DNA of 38,182 bases from a virus, in IMG/VR virus record IMGVR_UViG_3300042922_000381, positions 1 through 38,182 of that record; one strand, written 5' to 3'. Under the pieces are notes generated by a model. It had not been told where the DNA came from, made no database searches, and worked only from the letters and a program-made list of their open reading frames with translations. The position numbers and the translations under genes are program-made. This document shows, one piece after another, positions 37,786-38,182 of this stretch (position 1 is its first letter; each line of letters opens with the position of its first letter).

Positions 37786-38182
37786 AAACTAACGGTTCAA
37801 ACTTTTTTATGATGTTAATATTATTGTGGAGTATAAACATCAATGATGACTCAAGCCGTGGATAGACTAATTTCGTCTACCCTATATCCCTACTCCCGAC
37901 CCCAAATTTCATAGAGTTCTTCCATTGTACAGTCTAGCACTGCCGCAATATTCAAAGCTGTTTCGTATGACATGATGGACTGATTATTTACATAGCGTGA
38001 AATTGTCTGTTTCGACTTCTTCACCCGACGAGATAATTCTTGCTGTGACATTCGTTTTCGCTGTAAATGGAATGAGAGTAGGCACTTACCGACTTTGTAA
38101 GTCACCACAACCCATCCTTTAGGAGCTGATGATTATGACAAAAGAAGTTATTAACATCTCCGAAATTATGTTGATTCTACAA
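37786..38182. repeat. Right copy of terminal direct repeat
   Basis: Gap-free match to 1-397: 22 mismatches in the first 270 bases, none in the last 127 (38056-38182). Contains the small XRE gene; ends at the window edge inside a 16-codon opening of a rightward frame seen again at 350. Confidence 0.9.
37890..38108 (-). CDS. Small XRE-family HTH regulator (right copy)
   Basis: 72 residues, same architecture as the 105-323 gene, differing at about seven residues (RKRM for RNRM, QSIMS for QSVMS, and four or five near the C-terminus). GTG start with AAAGGA upstream. It stands upstream of the integrase on the same strand with a 298-base gap, so the minus-strand order in the circle is repressor, this gene, integrase. 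It may control integrase. If the circle is right, this is the genuine copy and the left one is an allele. Confidence 0.8.
   Translation of the reverse strand: MVTYKVGKCLLSFHLQRKRMSQQELSRRVKKSKQTISRYVNNQSIMSYETALNIAAVLDCTMEELYEIWGRE

Noticed and set aside
1-38182. Prophage with host flanks at both ends
   Set aside because: No host genes are seen, the att-like core lies internally beside int, and the 127-base exact overlap better fits a circular genome. It is not fully excluded.

Overview
The window looks like one essentially complete temperate phage genome from a low-GC Gram-positive host, most likely a Bacillaceae member. Supporting signs are strong AGGAGG-type ribosome binding sites, frequent TTG and GTG starts, a gene resembling YqaI of the B. 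subtilis skin element, a DUF771-type protein, an SPP1-type holin and an XhlA-like protein. No chromosomal housekeeping gene and no complete tRNA gene is visible.

Layout. 1-1052: immunity region, with a leftward XRE repressor, a second small XRE gene and an operator/promoter region. 1053-5158: early rightward genes, namely excisionase/AlpA-like and DUF771-like proteins, a putative single-strand annealing protein with a RecB-type exonuclease, and small unknowns. 5238-5887: a second divergent pair of small XRE regulators. 5902-7498: an initiator carrying six 11-bp iterons inside its own gene (candidate origin), then a DnaC-type helicase loader. 7507-13883: accessory and nucleotide genes (DUF3310, HNH nuclease, SSB, dimeric dUTPase, DUF1064 nuclease, many small unknowns). 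13936-14620: ArpU-like late regulator, inverted repeats and a terminator. 14618-21933: phosphoesterase, small and large terminase, portal, scaffold, capsid. 22017-24427: a tail protein with an SGNH esterase domain. 24424-25500: a cargo island of small regulatory-looking genes, two of them on the minus strand. 25667-34331: neck adaptor, beta-propeller-type hub, tail appendage proteins, and internal virion proteins including a 1655-residue one. 34312-36095: holins and amidase. 36169-36440: attP-like region. 36389-37591: leftward tyrosine integrase. 37890-38182: repeat of the left end.

There is no tape measure, major tail tube or baseplate gene. The portal, adaptor, hub and ejection-type proteins point to a short-tailed (podovirus) particle. 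The integrase and repressor make it temperate. Replication appears to depend on the host helicase and polymerase, recruited by the initiator and loader.

The last 127 bases (38056-38182) are identical to 271-397, while 1-270 match 37786-38055 with 22 mismatches and no indels. The simplest reading is a circular genome of 37,785 bp assembled with a k-mer of 127, with the first 270 bases coming from a variant allele. The XRE gene seen at both ends may therefore be one gene. The gene order lysis - attP - integrase - repressor - early genes fits an excised or circularised phage rather than an integrated one.

All functional names come from reading motifs and recalled family patterns. No database search was run.
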